Shown one piece after another: positions 17,555-25,319 of a stretch of DNA of 64,000 bases. The position numbers were made by a program, and so were the translations under genes. Source of the DNA: Pseudomonas sp. CC120222-01a (GTDB lineage: Bacteria > Pseudomonadota > Gammaproteobacteria > Pseudomonadales > Pseudomonadaceae); the NCBI RefSeq assembly GCF_003097235.1, contig NZ_QEQQ01000005.1, positions 62,001-126,000 of the forward strand. Direction: 5' to 3'. Numbering within the stretch: position 1 is the first letter of the stretch; each line of letters starts with the position of its first letter. Below the pieces are notes generated by a model, which saw only the letters and a program-made list of their open reading frames with translations, had not been told where the DNA came from and made no database searches.

Positions 17555-18578
17555 CCGGTCACTGCCGCTGTTTGTCGCAACCGGGCTGGTCGGCCTTGCG
17601 GGCGGTTTTGCCGCCAGCAAGGTCGGCTGGCCTTTGCCGTGGATGGTCGGCGCGTTGCTGGCGATCATCCTGGTGCGCTGCCTGACGCCCTGGCAGCTGT
17701 CGGAAATCCCCAATGGCCGCAAGTGCGGGCAATGCATCATCGGCATCGGTATCGGCCTGCACTTCACCCCGGCGGTGATCGAGCAGGTCGCCAGCCACTT
17801 CGCGCTGATCATCTTCGGCGCGCTGTTCACCACGCTTTCCAGCGTGATCAGCGTGTGGCTGCTGCGGCGCACTGGTGAAGACCGTGCGACGGCATTTTTC
17901 GCCAGCATGCCTGGTGGCTCGGGGGAGATGGTCAACCTTGGCGCACGCAATGGCGCGGTACTCAGCCAGGTGGCCGCGGCGCAGAGCCTGCGCGTGTTGG
18001 CCGTGGTGCTGTGCGTGCCGGCGCTGTTCAAGTTCCTGCTCGGTGACGGCGTACCGCTGAATCACGCCGGCAGTGTCAGCTGGGGCTGGCTGGCGCTGAT
18101 CGTGCCGTTGGGCGTGGCGGTGGGCTTTGCCTGGCAGCGCCTGCGCCAGCCCAACCCGTGGCTGTTCGGGCCGTTGTTGGTCGCCGCGTCGGTGAGCCTG
18201 GCGGGCAACCTGCAGATCGCCTTGCCCAACGGTGCCAGCCAGATCGGCCAGTGGCTGATCGGCAGCGGCCTGGCCTGCCATTTCAACCGCGCGTTCTTCC
18301 GCCGCGCGCCGTCCTTCCTCGGGCGCACGCTGCTGGCCACGGGACTGTGCATGGCGATTGCCGGTAGCGCAGCTTGGGTGTTGAGCGTAATGACCGAGCT
18401 GGACTTGCGATCGCTGACCTTGGGGATGATGCCCGGTGGCATCGCCGAGATGAGCCTGACAGCCGAAACCCTGCAGCTATCGGTACCGCTGGTGACGGCG
18501 TTGCAGGTGGTGCGGTTGATACTGGTGCTGTTTCTGGCGGAGCCGTTATTCCGACTTTGGAACACCAACCCTCAGTAA
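17547..18578 (+). CDS. AbrB-family (AbrB duplication) integral membrane protein
   Basis: 343 residues with about 9-10 hydrophobic segments in two similar halves, each with a sequence of the type MPGGSGEMVNLG (about 125-137) and MMPGGIAEMSLTAE (about 290-303). That duplicated motif marks the AbrB/Gate-like membrane family, which is named after regulators but consists of membrane proteins of uncertain role. Its start overlaps tctA, so it is co-translated with the tricarboxylate transporter; a link to organic-acid handling is inference. Confidence 0.82.
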   Translation: MPDRSLPLFVATGLVGLAGGFAASKVGWPLPWMVGALLAIILVRCLTPWQLSEIPNGRKCGQCIIGIGIGLHFTPAVIEQVASHFALIIFGALFTTLSSVISVWLLRRTGEDRATAFFASMPGGSGEMVNLGARNGAVLSQVAAAQSLRVLAVVLCVPALFKFLLGDGVPLNHAGSVSWGWLALIVPLGVAVGFAWQRLRQPNPWLFGPLLVAASVSLAGNLQIALPNGASQIGQWLIGSGLACHFNRAFFRRAPSFLGRTLLATGLCMAIAGSAAWVLSVMTELDLRSLTLGMMPGGIAEMSLTAETLQLSVPLVTALQVVRLILVLFLAEPLFRLWNTNPQ

Positions 18579-18585
18579 TTGCGTC

Positions 18586-18680
18586 GCCTTCTTCGCGGGC
18601 AAGCCCGCTCCCACAGGTACTGCACAGTCCTTGAGGTCTGCGCTATCCCTGTGGGAGCAGGCTTGCCCGCGAAGAAGGCA
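18586..18680. repeat. REP pair between convergent genes
   Basis: Inverted units 18586-18616 (GCCTTCTTCGCGGGCAAGCC...) and 18647-18680 (CCTGTGGGAGCAGGCTTGCC...) separated by about 30 bp. They lie between the AbrB-family gene and ung, where they could act as a bidirectional terminator or mRNA end. Confidence 0.92.
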
Positions 18681-18689
18681 ACGCGGTTT

Positions 18690-19382
18690 TCAGAGTGGCG
18701 GCAGTGCCCAGTTGATCGGCGCCATGCCACGCTGTTCGAGGAAGCTGTTGGTGCGGCTGAAGTGTCCGCAGCCGAGGAACCCGCGATAGGCCGACAGCGG
18801 CGACGGGTGCACCGACTTGAGCACCAGGTGCTTGGTGCCATCGATCAGTTTCTGCTTGCTCTGCGCATGCGCCCCCCACAGCAGGAACACCACGTTCGGG
18901 CACTGCTCGCTGACCACCTGGATGATCCGGTCGGTGAAGAACTCCCAGCCCTTCTTCGCATGCGAGGCTGCATTGGCGCGCTCGACGGTCATGGTCGTGT
19001 TGAGCAGCAGCACGCCCTGCTCGGCCCAGCTTTGCAGGTAGCCGTGGCCAGGGATCGGGATGTTCAGGTCGCGCTGCAGCTCTTTATAGATGTTGACCAG
19101 CGACGGTGGCGCCGGCACGCCCGGCTGTACCGAGAAGCACAGGCCGTGGGCCTGGCCCGGGCCGTGGTACGGGTCCTGGCCGAGGATCACCACCTTGACC
19201 TGCTCCAGCGGCGTGGAATTGAGCGCATTGAAGATCAGCGGCCCCGGCGGGTAGATCTCCTTGCCAGCCGCGTGCTCCTGGCGCAGGAACTCACGCAGCT
19301 GGTGCATGTAGGGCTGGTCGAACTCGGCGCGCAGTGCAGCCTTCCAGCTGGGTTCGAGTTTGATGCGATCGTCTTCAGTCAT
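18690..19382 (-). CDS. ung: Uracil-DNA glycosylase
   Basis: Removes uracil from DNA in base excision repair. The 230 residues contain the catalytic water-activating motif [14 protein letters not shown] (near residue 70), the Asn-containing [10 protein letters not shown] and the C-terminal [13 protein letters not shown] with the catalytic His. The ATG is at 19380-19382, giving normal family length; the reading frame stays open upstream but that extension is antisense to the next gene. Confidence 0.97.
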   Translation of the reverse strand: MTEDDRIKLEPSWKAALRAEFDQPYMHQLREFLRQEHAAGKEIYPPGPLIFNALNSTPLEQVKVVILGQDPYHGPGQAHGLCFSVQPGVPAPPSLVNIYKELQRDLNIPIPGHGYLQSWAEQGVLLLNTTMTVERANAASHAKKGWEFFTDRIIQVVSEQCPNVVFLLWGAHAQSKQKLIDGTKHLVLKSVHPSPLSAYRGFLGCGHFSRTNSFLEQRGMAPINWALPPL

Positions 19383-19508
19383 GGGGCCATCCGTAAACAA
19401 TGGCGCGACACTAGGTAAGCCACTTGCCCTTGTCAATCGATCCGACCGACGACCGGCATGATCGGCGATGCGGGCCATACTTGGGGGATGACTTGCGCGA
19501 GGTAGTCC

Positions 19509-20618
19509 ATGGCCATTCATTGCGAGGTACTCACCGGCGCCGATGGCGCCCGAATCGGCATCGCCACCCTCGATGCCCCCAAGGCGCTCAATGCCCTCAA
19601 CCTGCCGATGATCGAAGTGCTGGGCGAACAGCTGCACGGCTGGGCCAGCGACCCTGGCGTCGTCTGCGTGCTGTTGCGCGGTAACGGTGCCAAGGCTTTT
19701 TGTGCCGGCGGTGATGTGCGGGCGCTGGCCCAGGCCTGCCTTGCCCACCCCGGCAGCATACCGCCGCTGGCCGCCACCTTCTTTGCCGCCGAATACCGCC
19801 TCGACTACCTCTTGCATACCTACCCGAAGCCCTTGCTGTGCTGGGGCCACGGGCATGTGCTGGGCGGCGGCATGGGGTTGCTGCAGGGCGCCGGTGTGCG
19901 CATCGTCACCCCAAGCAGCCGGCTGGCCATGCCGGAAATCAGCATCGGCCTGTACCCGGACGTAGGCGCCAGCTGGTTTCTCGCCCGCCTGCCCGGCAAG
20001 CTTGGCTTGTTCCTCGGGCTGACCGGGGCACCGATCAATGCCCGTGATGCCCTTGACCTGGGCCTGGCGGATCGTTTCTTTGGGGAAGAACAGCAAGAGG
20101 CATTGGTCGAAGAGCTGCTGCAACTGAACTGGCAGGAGCAGACCGGCCTGCAGCTGAACAGCCTGCTCAAGGCCGAACAGCATCGCGCCTGGGCCGAGCT
20201 GCCTGCGGCGCAATGGCTGCCACGGCGCCAGGTGATCGACGAACTGCTGGATGTGGCAGACCCGGCAGCGGCCTGGCGGGCACTGGAAGGCCTCAAGCAT
20301 CATACTGATCCGCTGTTGGCCGAGGCCGGCCAACGCCTGCATGAAGGTTGCCCGCTAACCGCGCACCTGGTCTGGGAACAGATCCACCGCGCCCGGCACC
20401 TGTCGCTGGCCCAGGTGTTCCAGATGGAATACAGCATGAGCCTCAACTGCTGCCGGCATCCTGAATTCAGTGAAGGTGTGCGAGCGCGCCTGCTGGACAA
20501 GGACAACCAGCCGCGCTGGCACTGGCCGGATGTGGCGCAGGTGCCAGCGGCTGTGGTCGAGGCGCATTTCGCCAAGGTGTGGGAAGGGCGGCATCCGTTG
20601 GCCGACCTGGGATCATGA
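19509..20618 (+). CDS. Enoyl-CoA hydratase/isomerase-family protein, 3-hydroxyisobutyryl-CoA hydrolase-like
   Basis: 369 residues, longer than simple enoyl-CoA hydratases (about 260) and equal to the 3-hydroxyisobutyryl-CoA hydrolase subgroup. The oxyanion-hole elements [12 protein letters not shown] (about 63-74) and [18 protein letters not shown] [12 protein letters not shown] (about 117-128) are followed by [20 protein letters not shown], with Glu/Asp in the expected place. A valine-degradation hydrolase role is the best family-based guess; a crotonase of other specificity is possible. The stop is 5 bp from that of the convergent lipoprotein gene. Confidence 0.85.
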   Translation: MAIHCEVLTGADGARIGIATLDAPKALNALNLPMIEVLGEQLHGWASDPGVVCVLLRGNGAKAFCAGGDVRALAQACLAHPGSIPPLAATFFAAEYRLDYLLHTYPKPLLCWGHGHVLGGGMGLLQGAGVRIVTPSSRLAMPEISIGLYPDVGASWFLARLPGKLGLFLGLTGAPINARDALDLGLADRFFGEEQQEALVEELLQLNWQEQTGLQLNSLLKAEQHRAWAELPAAQWLPRRQVIDELLDVADPAAAWRALEGLKHHTDPLLAEAGQRLHEGCPLTAHLVWEQIHRARHLSLAQVFQMEYSMSLNCCRHPEFSEGVRARLLDKDNQPRWHWPDVAQVPAAVVEAHFAKVWEGRHPLADLGS

Positions 20619-20623
20619 CCCCC

Positions 20624-21064
20624 TCAGCGCTGCCAGTTGTGGTCGCCACCCCGCCCACGATCCGACTGGCCGTCGTTATCGCCGCGGTTATTGGAATGCC
20701 AGCGATCATGCTGGTAACGCTGGCTGCCATCGCGATAGTCATTGCGGTCGCGATCGCGGCCATAGTCATTGCGCTGGCGATTGCCATAATCGTAGCGCGG
20801 GTTGCCGTGCCACTGGTTCATCCCAGGCTGTGGGCCAGGCCGATAATACGGGGCAGGTGCCGGCCGGTAGTAACGGGGCGCCGGCTGGTAGTAATAGCGC
20901 GGCTGCGGGGTTACATAGTAGCGGTCATAGCGGTAATAACCCGGCGTCACGTAGCGATCGGTCGAGTAGTATTCAGTGCGTGAATAGCCGCCACCGTCGT
21001 AGTACGGCGCACAGGCGGACGTCATCAGACCCAACAGGGCGATCAACAGAATTCGATAGGACAT
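20624..21064 (-). CDS. Tyr/Pro/Arg-rich putative lipoprotein of unknown function
   Basis: 146 residues. The N-terminus MSYRILLIALLGLMTSAC looks like a lipoprotein signal with Cys18 as acylation site. After it comes a low-complexity Tyr/Pro/Arg-rich stretch (residues about 20-80, many YY and RYY steps) and then an Asn/Asp/Arg/Gly-rich tail. A GGAGG-like site precedes the ATG (minus strand AGGAGGCCGCC). I do not recognise a family; similar Tyr-rich lipoproteins are common in Pseudomonas envelopes. It is convergent with the hydratase gene. Confidence 0.7.
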   Translation of the reverse strand: MSYRILLIALLGLMTSACAPYYDGGGYSRTEYYSTDRYVTPGYYRYDRYYVTPQPRYYYQPAPRYYRPAPAPYYRPGPQPGMNQWHGNPRYDYGNRQRNDYGRDRDRNDYRDGSQRYQHDRWHSNNRGDNDGQSDRGRGGDHNWQR

Positions 21065-21276
21065 GGCGGCCTCCTGGACCGCTGAGGTGCCCGAACAGCG
21101 GCGCTGGCGAGCGTCGACTAAAACGTGTTCATCGACAATGAATCAGACAACGGCGCCAAGGTGCAGTGCCATTTCAGCAACAAATTGATACACGTCGAAA
21201 TAACCTTTAAAAACATGCAGTCATTTGCCTGCCATCTCACTAGAATGAGCGCCTCGGCACACATCACGGGAAGATC

Positions 21277-22767
21277 ATGCCTTCACGCTCCGCCCTGTTT
21301 TCACAGCGCTCGCTGATCCTCGCCCTGCTGCTGTTGCTGACCTGCGGCTTCCTCGCCACATCGCTGATCAGCTATTTCGCCTCGCGCAGCGCGATTCGCG
21401 ACGGCATCGTCAATACCGAGCTGCCGCTGACCTCCGATACCGTCTATTCGGAAATCCAGAAAGACCTGATCCGCCCGGTGCTGATCGCCTCGATGATGGC
21501 CCAGGACACCTTCCTGCGCGACTGGGTGCTGGCGGGTGAACAGGACACCCAGCGCATCACTCGCTTTCTCGGCGAGGTCATGGGCAAGCAGGACACCTTC
21601 ACCTCGTTCCTCGTCTCCGACCGCACCCTCACTTACTACCAGGCCAAGGGCGTGCTCAAACACGTGGTGCCGAACACCTGGCGCGACGCCTGGTACTTCC
21701 GCCTGCGCGAGATGAAAACGCCGTATGAGATCAACGTCGACCTGGACATGGCCAACCAGGACAACCTGACGGTGTTCATCAACTACCCGGTGCTGGACTA
21801 TCAGCAGCGCTTCATCGGCGCCACCGGCGTGGGCCTGAGCGTGGACGCGGTGATCAAGCTGATCGACAAGTATCAGCGCCGCTATCAGCGCTCGGTGTTC
21901 TTCACCGACGCCAAGGGCAAGGTCATTCTGACCGGCTCGGAGGGTGGCCCGCATGGGCTGAAGGTGGGGCAACCCTTGTCCGATAATGCCGACCTGAGCG
22001 ATTTGCTGGCGCAGCGCCCGACGCCCACCGAGGGCAGCCACGAATACAAGGACAGCAGAGGTCACAGCCACTTCCTCAATGTGCGGCAACTGCCCGAACT
22101 GGGTTGGTACCTGCTGGTCGACAAACGCGAGACCGGCGCCCTGGACCCGATTCGCCACTCGCTGTACCTGAACCTGGTGATCTGCGCGATGATCACCCTG
22201 GTGGTGCTGTCGCTGCTCAATGGCATGCTCAGGCGACACCAGGCCAGCACCGAGGCGCTGGCGACCCTCGACAGCCTGACCGGGCTGCCCAACCGGCGCA
22301 GCTTCGACCTGCTGGCCGCCCAGGCCCTGCAGGAAGCCCAGCGCGATTGCGCACCGCTGGTCGCCTTGCTGATCGACCTCGATCACTTCAAGGTGCTCAA
22401 CGATACCCATGGCCACCTGGCAGGCGACGAAGTGCTGCGTCAGTTCGCCAACGTGCTGCAGGGTAGCCTGCGCCAGTCGGATATACTCTGCCGCTGGGGC
22501 GGTGAGGAATTCATCGTGCTGCTGCGGGAAGCCGAAGGCCGGCAGGCCATCGACGTGGCGGAAAAGATCCGCCGTCGTACCGAGCAACTGACCTTCAGCT
22601 ACGAAGATCAACCCTTGCGCCTGACCACCAGTATCGGCCTCAGCGCCTTGCAGCCGGGCGACGCCCTGCACGCCCTGCTGACCCGCGCCGACCGTGCGCT
22701 TTATCGTGCCAAGCAGGCCGGCCGCAACCGCGTCTGCAGTGAAACACCCGGAACGGAACATGAATGA
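21277..22767 (+). CDS. Diguanylate cyclase with periplasmic Cache-type sensor
   Basis: Makes cyclic di-GMP from GTP. The 496 residues have an N-terminal membrane segment (about 10-33), an extracytoplasmic sensor (about 35-290, with a PAS/dCache-like FINYPVLDYQQRFIGATGVGLSVD), a second membrane segment (about 295-315) and a GGDEF domain (about 330-490). The active site reads GGEEF (near residue 408) and an RQSD inhibitory I-site lies five residues before it, so product inhibition is expected. The 3' end overlaps the CWC gene by 8 bp. Confidence 0.93.
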   Translation: MPSRSALFSQRSLILALLLLLTCGFLATSLISYFASRSAIRDGIVNTELPLTSDTVYSEIQKDLIRPVLIASMMAQDTFLRDWVLAGEQDTQRITRFLGEVMGKQDTFTSFLVSDRTLTYYQAKGVLKHVVPNTWRDAWYFRLREMKTPYEINVDLDMANQDNLTVFINYPVLDYQQRFIGATGVGLSVDAVIKLIDKYQRRYQRSVFFTDAKGKVILTGSEGGPHGLKVGQPLSDNADLSDLLAQRPTPTEGSHEYKDSRGHSHFLNVRQLPELGWYLLVDKRETGALDPIRHSLYLNLVICAMITLVVLSLLNGMLRRHQASTEALATLDSLTGLPNRRSFDLLAAQALQEAQRDCAPLVALLIDLDHFKVLNDTHGHLAGDEVLRQFANVLQGSLRQSDILCRWGGEEFIVLLREAEGRQAIDVAEKIRRRTEQLTFSYEDQPLRLTTSIGLSALQPGDALHALLTRADRALYRAKQAGRNRVCSETPGTEHE

Positions 22768-22990
22768 CAGCCAGCACTGCCCCGCCTGTGGCGCCCTCAA
22801 CCAGTGCAGCCTGGCCGACCCGCGCAGTGCCACCCAGGCCTGCTGGTGCTATGGCGTGACCATCGACCCCGCCGTGCTCCAGGCCCTGCCTGCCGAACTG
22901 CGCGACAAGGCTTGCCTGTGCCCGCGCTGCGCCGCCGTGCAAGACCAGCTTGCGGGTGATCCAGCAGCGACCATCGGTGAAAACCGCTAA
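22760..22990 (+). CDS. Cysteine-rich CWC-family small protein
   Basis: 76 residues with Cys pairs at CPACG, a central CWC and a C-terminal CLCPRC, the arrangement of the cysteine-rich CWC family, probably zinc-binding; function unknown. Its ATG overlaps the diguanylate cyclase stop (ATGAATGA), implying translational coupling, and rsuA follows after 30 bp. A longer in-frame ORF exists upstream but would lie inside the cyclase gene. Confidence 0.82.
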   Translation: MNDSQHCPACGALNQCSLADPRSATQACWCYGVTIDPAVLQALPAELRDKACLCPRCAAVQDQLAGDPAATIGENR

Positions 22991-23020
22991 ACTTCGCGCC
23001 TCCTTTTACTGCCTGCCACC

Positions 23021-23713
23021 ATGCGCCTAGACCGCTTCCTCGCCAACCTGCCCTGCTACAACCGTCAGCAAGTCCGCTTGCTGCTGGTGCAGCGCCGTGT
23101 GCGCCTGGACGGCGAAATGGTCAGCGATCCCAAAGCAGAAGTCCGCGAATTCAGCCGTGTCGAAGTCGACGATCAACTGCTGCAGGCCGGCCGCCCCGCG
23201 CGCTACCTGATGCTGCACAAGCCCACTGGCTGCGTCAGCGCCACGCAAGACCCGCAGCACCGCACCGTGCTCGACCTGCTGCCCAGCGAATTGCGCGACG
23301 ACCTGCACATCGCCGGGCGCCTGGACTTCAACACCACCGGCCTGATTATCCTGACCAACGATGGCCAGTGGTCGCGGCGCCTGACCCAGCCGGCCACCAA
23401 GCTGCCCAAGCATTACCTGGTGGAAACCGAAGACGAGATCGGCGCGCACTATGTCGCCAAGTTCAGCGAAGGGTTCTATTTCGCCTTCGAAGACCTGACC
23501 ACCCTGCCCGCCCGACTCGACATCCTCGGCCCGCGTCAGGCACGGCTGGCAATCGTCGAAGGGCGCTATCACCAGGTCAAGCGCATGTTCGGCCATTTCG
23601 ACAACAGGGTGGTCGGCCTGCATCGCGAAAGCATGGGGGCGATCCGCCTCGATCCAGGCCTGCAACCCGGCGAATTCAGGGCCCTGACGGCGGATGAAAT
23701 CGCCTCGGTCTGA
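23021..23713 (+). CDS. rsuA: 16S rRNA pseudouridine(516) synthase RsuA
   Basis: Isomerises U516 of 16S rRNA. The 230 residues have an N-terminal S4 RNA-binding domain (MRLDRFLANLPCYNRQQVRLLL), the catalytic-Asp motif HIAGRLDFNTTGLIILTNDG (about 97) and the RsuA-type C-terminal EGRYHQVKRMFGHFDNRVVGLHR. Length and motifs fit RsuA better than RluB/E/F. The 30-bp spacing after the CWC gene suggests one operon with it. Confidence 0.93.
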   Translation: MRLDRFLANLPCYNRQQVRLLLVQRRVRLDGEMVSDPKAEVREFSRVEVDDQLLQAGRPARYLMLHKPTGCVSATQDPQHRTVLDLLPSELRDDLHIAGRLDFNTTGLIILTNDGQWSRRLTQPATKLPKHYLVETEDEIGAHYVAKFSEGFYFAFEDLTTLPARLDILGPRQARLAIVEGRYHQVKRMFGHFDNRVVGLHRESMGAIRLDPGLQPGEFRALTADEIASV

Positions 23714-24046
23714 ATGCCGTAATACAGGCATACGACCGCTGAGCGGCCCGAGTCACAAATTTGCGCAAACGGCACTTGCGGGATCCCCGACCCACTGCTT
23801 GACTCCTAACTCGTCAGTCCGCGAGTGACCAATCAGTCACGCCTGCAGTTCATGACACCTTTTGCCGGCCACCCAAAGCCCTGATGCCTTGGGGCACGGC
23901 AGATTGCCCGCCACAACAATATCGTCGACACGTGTGCCAAGGATCGACACAGGGCCCCCCGTTTTATTCAGGCGAATGCCTACCTGTCATAAAGAACGTG
24001 CACCCTAGGTGACGCGATTACCCTTTTTGCGCCAGGAGTCGATGAC
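23714..24046. other. Intergenic region upstream of phaG
   Basis: 333 bp without a supported gene. It contains an inverted repeat GTGAC-N6-GTCAC (23825-23840) overlapping a second dyad (ACTCG / CGAGT, 23809-23826). Either could be an operator. A GGGCACG-like box near 23893 resembles a sigma-54 -24 element, but the -12 spacing is off by one. No convincing terminator for rsuA is visible. Confidence 0.5.
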
Positions 24047-24934
24047 ATGAGGCCAGAAATCGCTGTACTTGATATCCAAGGTCAGTATCGGGTTTACACG
24101 GAGTTCTATCGCGCGGATGCGGCCGAGAAGACGATCATACTGATCAATGGGTCGCTGGCCACCACGGCCTCGTTCGCCCAGACGGTGCGTAACCTGCACC
24201 CGCAATTCAACGTTGTGCTGTACGACCAGCCGTATGCCGGCAAGTCCAAGCCGCACAACCGCCAGGAGCGGCTGATCAGCAAGGAAGACGAGGCGCAAAT
24301 CCTCCTTGAACTGATCGAGCGCTTCCAGTGCGACCACGTCATGTCCTTCTCCTGGGGCGGTGCCTGCACCCTGCTGGCGCTGGCGCACCAGCCGCGGCTG
24401 GTGAAGAAGGCGGTGGTCAGCTCGTTCTCGCCGGTGATCAACGAACCGATGCGCGACTACCTTGAGCGTGGTTGCAAGTACCTGGCCGCCTGTGATCGCT
24501 ACCAGGTCGGCAACCTGGTCAATGACACCATCGGCAAGCACCTGCCATCACTGTTCAAGCGCTTCAACTATCGGCATGTCAGCAGCCTGGACAGCCACGA
24601 GTATGCGCAGATGCACTTCCATATCAATGAAGTGCTGCAGCGTGACCTGCAGCGGGCACTGAACGGCGCACGCAACATCGACATCCCGGTGCTGTTCATC
24701 AACGGCGACCGCGACGAATACACCACCGTCGAAGATGCCCGCGAGTTCGGCAAGCATGTGGGCAACAGCCAGTTCAGCGTGATCCGCGACGCGGGCCACT
24801 TCCTCGACATGGAAAACAAGGCAGCCTGTGAAGACACCCGCAACGTCATGCTCGGTTTCCTCAAGCCGACCGTGCGCGAGTCCCGTCAACGCGGTAACCC
24901 ATATATCCAGGGGCAGCATGCATTGGCCATCTGA
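24047..24934 (+). CDS. phaG: PhaG, 3-hydroxyacyl-ACP:CoA transacylase / thioesterase-type enzyme
   Basis: Links fatty acid synthesis to medium-chain polyhydroxyalkanoate: releases or transfers (R)-3-hydroxyacyl groups from ACP for PHA made from sugars. The 295 residues closely match my memory of P. putida PhaG throughout (start MRPEIAVLDIQGQYRVYTEF, end GQHALAI). It is an alpha/beta-hydrolase fold with the nucleophile Ser in SFSWGGA (near residue 102) and the His in DAGHFLDME (near 251). It stands alone, followed by tRNA-Gly. RhlA is the close paralogue, but the local sequence identifies PhaG. Confidence 0.95.
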   Translation: MRPEIAVLDIQGQYRVYTEFYRADAAEKTIILINGSLATTASFAQTVRNLHPQFNVVLYDQPYAGKSKPHNRQERLISKEDEAQILLELIERFQCDHVMSFSWGGACTLLALAHQPRLVKKAVVSSFSPVINEPMRDYLERGCKYLAACDRYQVGNLVNDTIGKHLPSLFKRFNYRHVSSLDSHEYAQMHFHINEVLQRDLQRALNGARNIDIPVLFINGDRDEYTTVEDAREFGKHVGNSQFSVIRDAGHFLDMENKAACEDTRNVMLGFLKPTVRESRQRGNPYIQGQHALAI

Positions 24935-25045
24935 GCGCATCGGCGTCCCGTACCCCACACCCGCAGGCCATGGGGCGCCGACAAGCTTTTTTATAACTTG
25001 GGCTTCTAATTCGAGGAGGGTTCTGGTAAAAAGTCCAGCGCAGAC

Positions 25046-25119
25046 GCGGGTATAGTTTAGTGGCAAAACGAAAGCTTCCCAAGCTTTAGTTGAGGGTTCG
25101 ATTCCCTCTACCCGCTCCA
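25046..25119 (+). tRNA. tRNA-Gly (anticodon CCC)
   Basis: 74 nt with CCA encoded. The acceptor arm GCGGGTA pairs with TACCCGC, the D arm is GTTT/AAAC, the anticodon loop is TTCCCAA, and the T arm is GAGGG-TTCGATT-CCCTC. The anticodon CCC reads GGG. A terminator follows at 25166. Confidence 0.97.
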
Positions 25120-25165
25120 CACATTGCATTCCCCCGCATGGCGTTCCAGCAACGTCATCGCTGTC

Positions 25166-25190
25166 AAAAGGAGCCCACGGCTCCTTTTTT
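25166..25190 (+). terminator. Intrinsic terminator after tRNA-Gly
   Basis: AAAAGGAGCC-CAC-GGCTCCTTTT hairpin with a run of six T, 47 bp after the tRNA 3' end. It is usable on the plus strand. Confidence 0.88.
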
Positions 25191-25319
25191 CGTTTCTGCC
25201 CTTTCATTGATATGGCCCATGGCCGCGTTCGACGCCTTCGTCTTCAATTCGCTTGCAAGCGAAACGGCTTGGGGCGCATATGCTTCATGGATCCGTGAAA
25301 CATTTCGAAAGGACGACGC

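Noticed and set aside
21125..21316. 63-codon plus-strand ORF before the diguanylate cyclase
   Set aside because: It has no ribosome-binding site or family resemblance, overlaps the cyclase start and has codon use unlike neighbouring genes.
23890..23910. Sigma-54-like GGGCACG...TTGC upstream of phaG
   Set aside because: The GG-to-GC spacing is one base too long for a -24/-12 promoter, unlike the correctly spaced site at 39113-39128.
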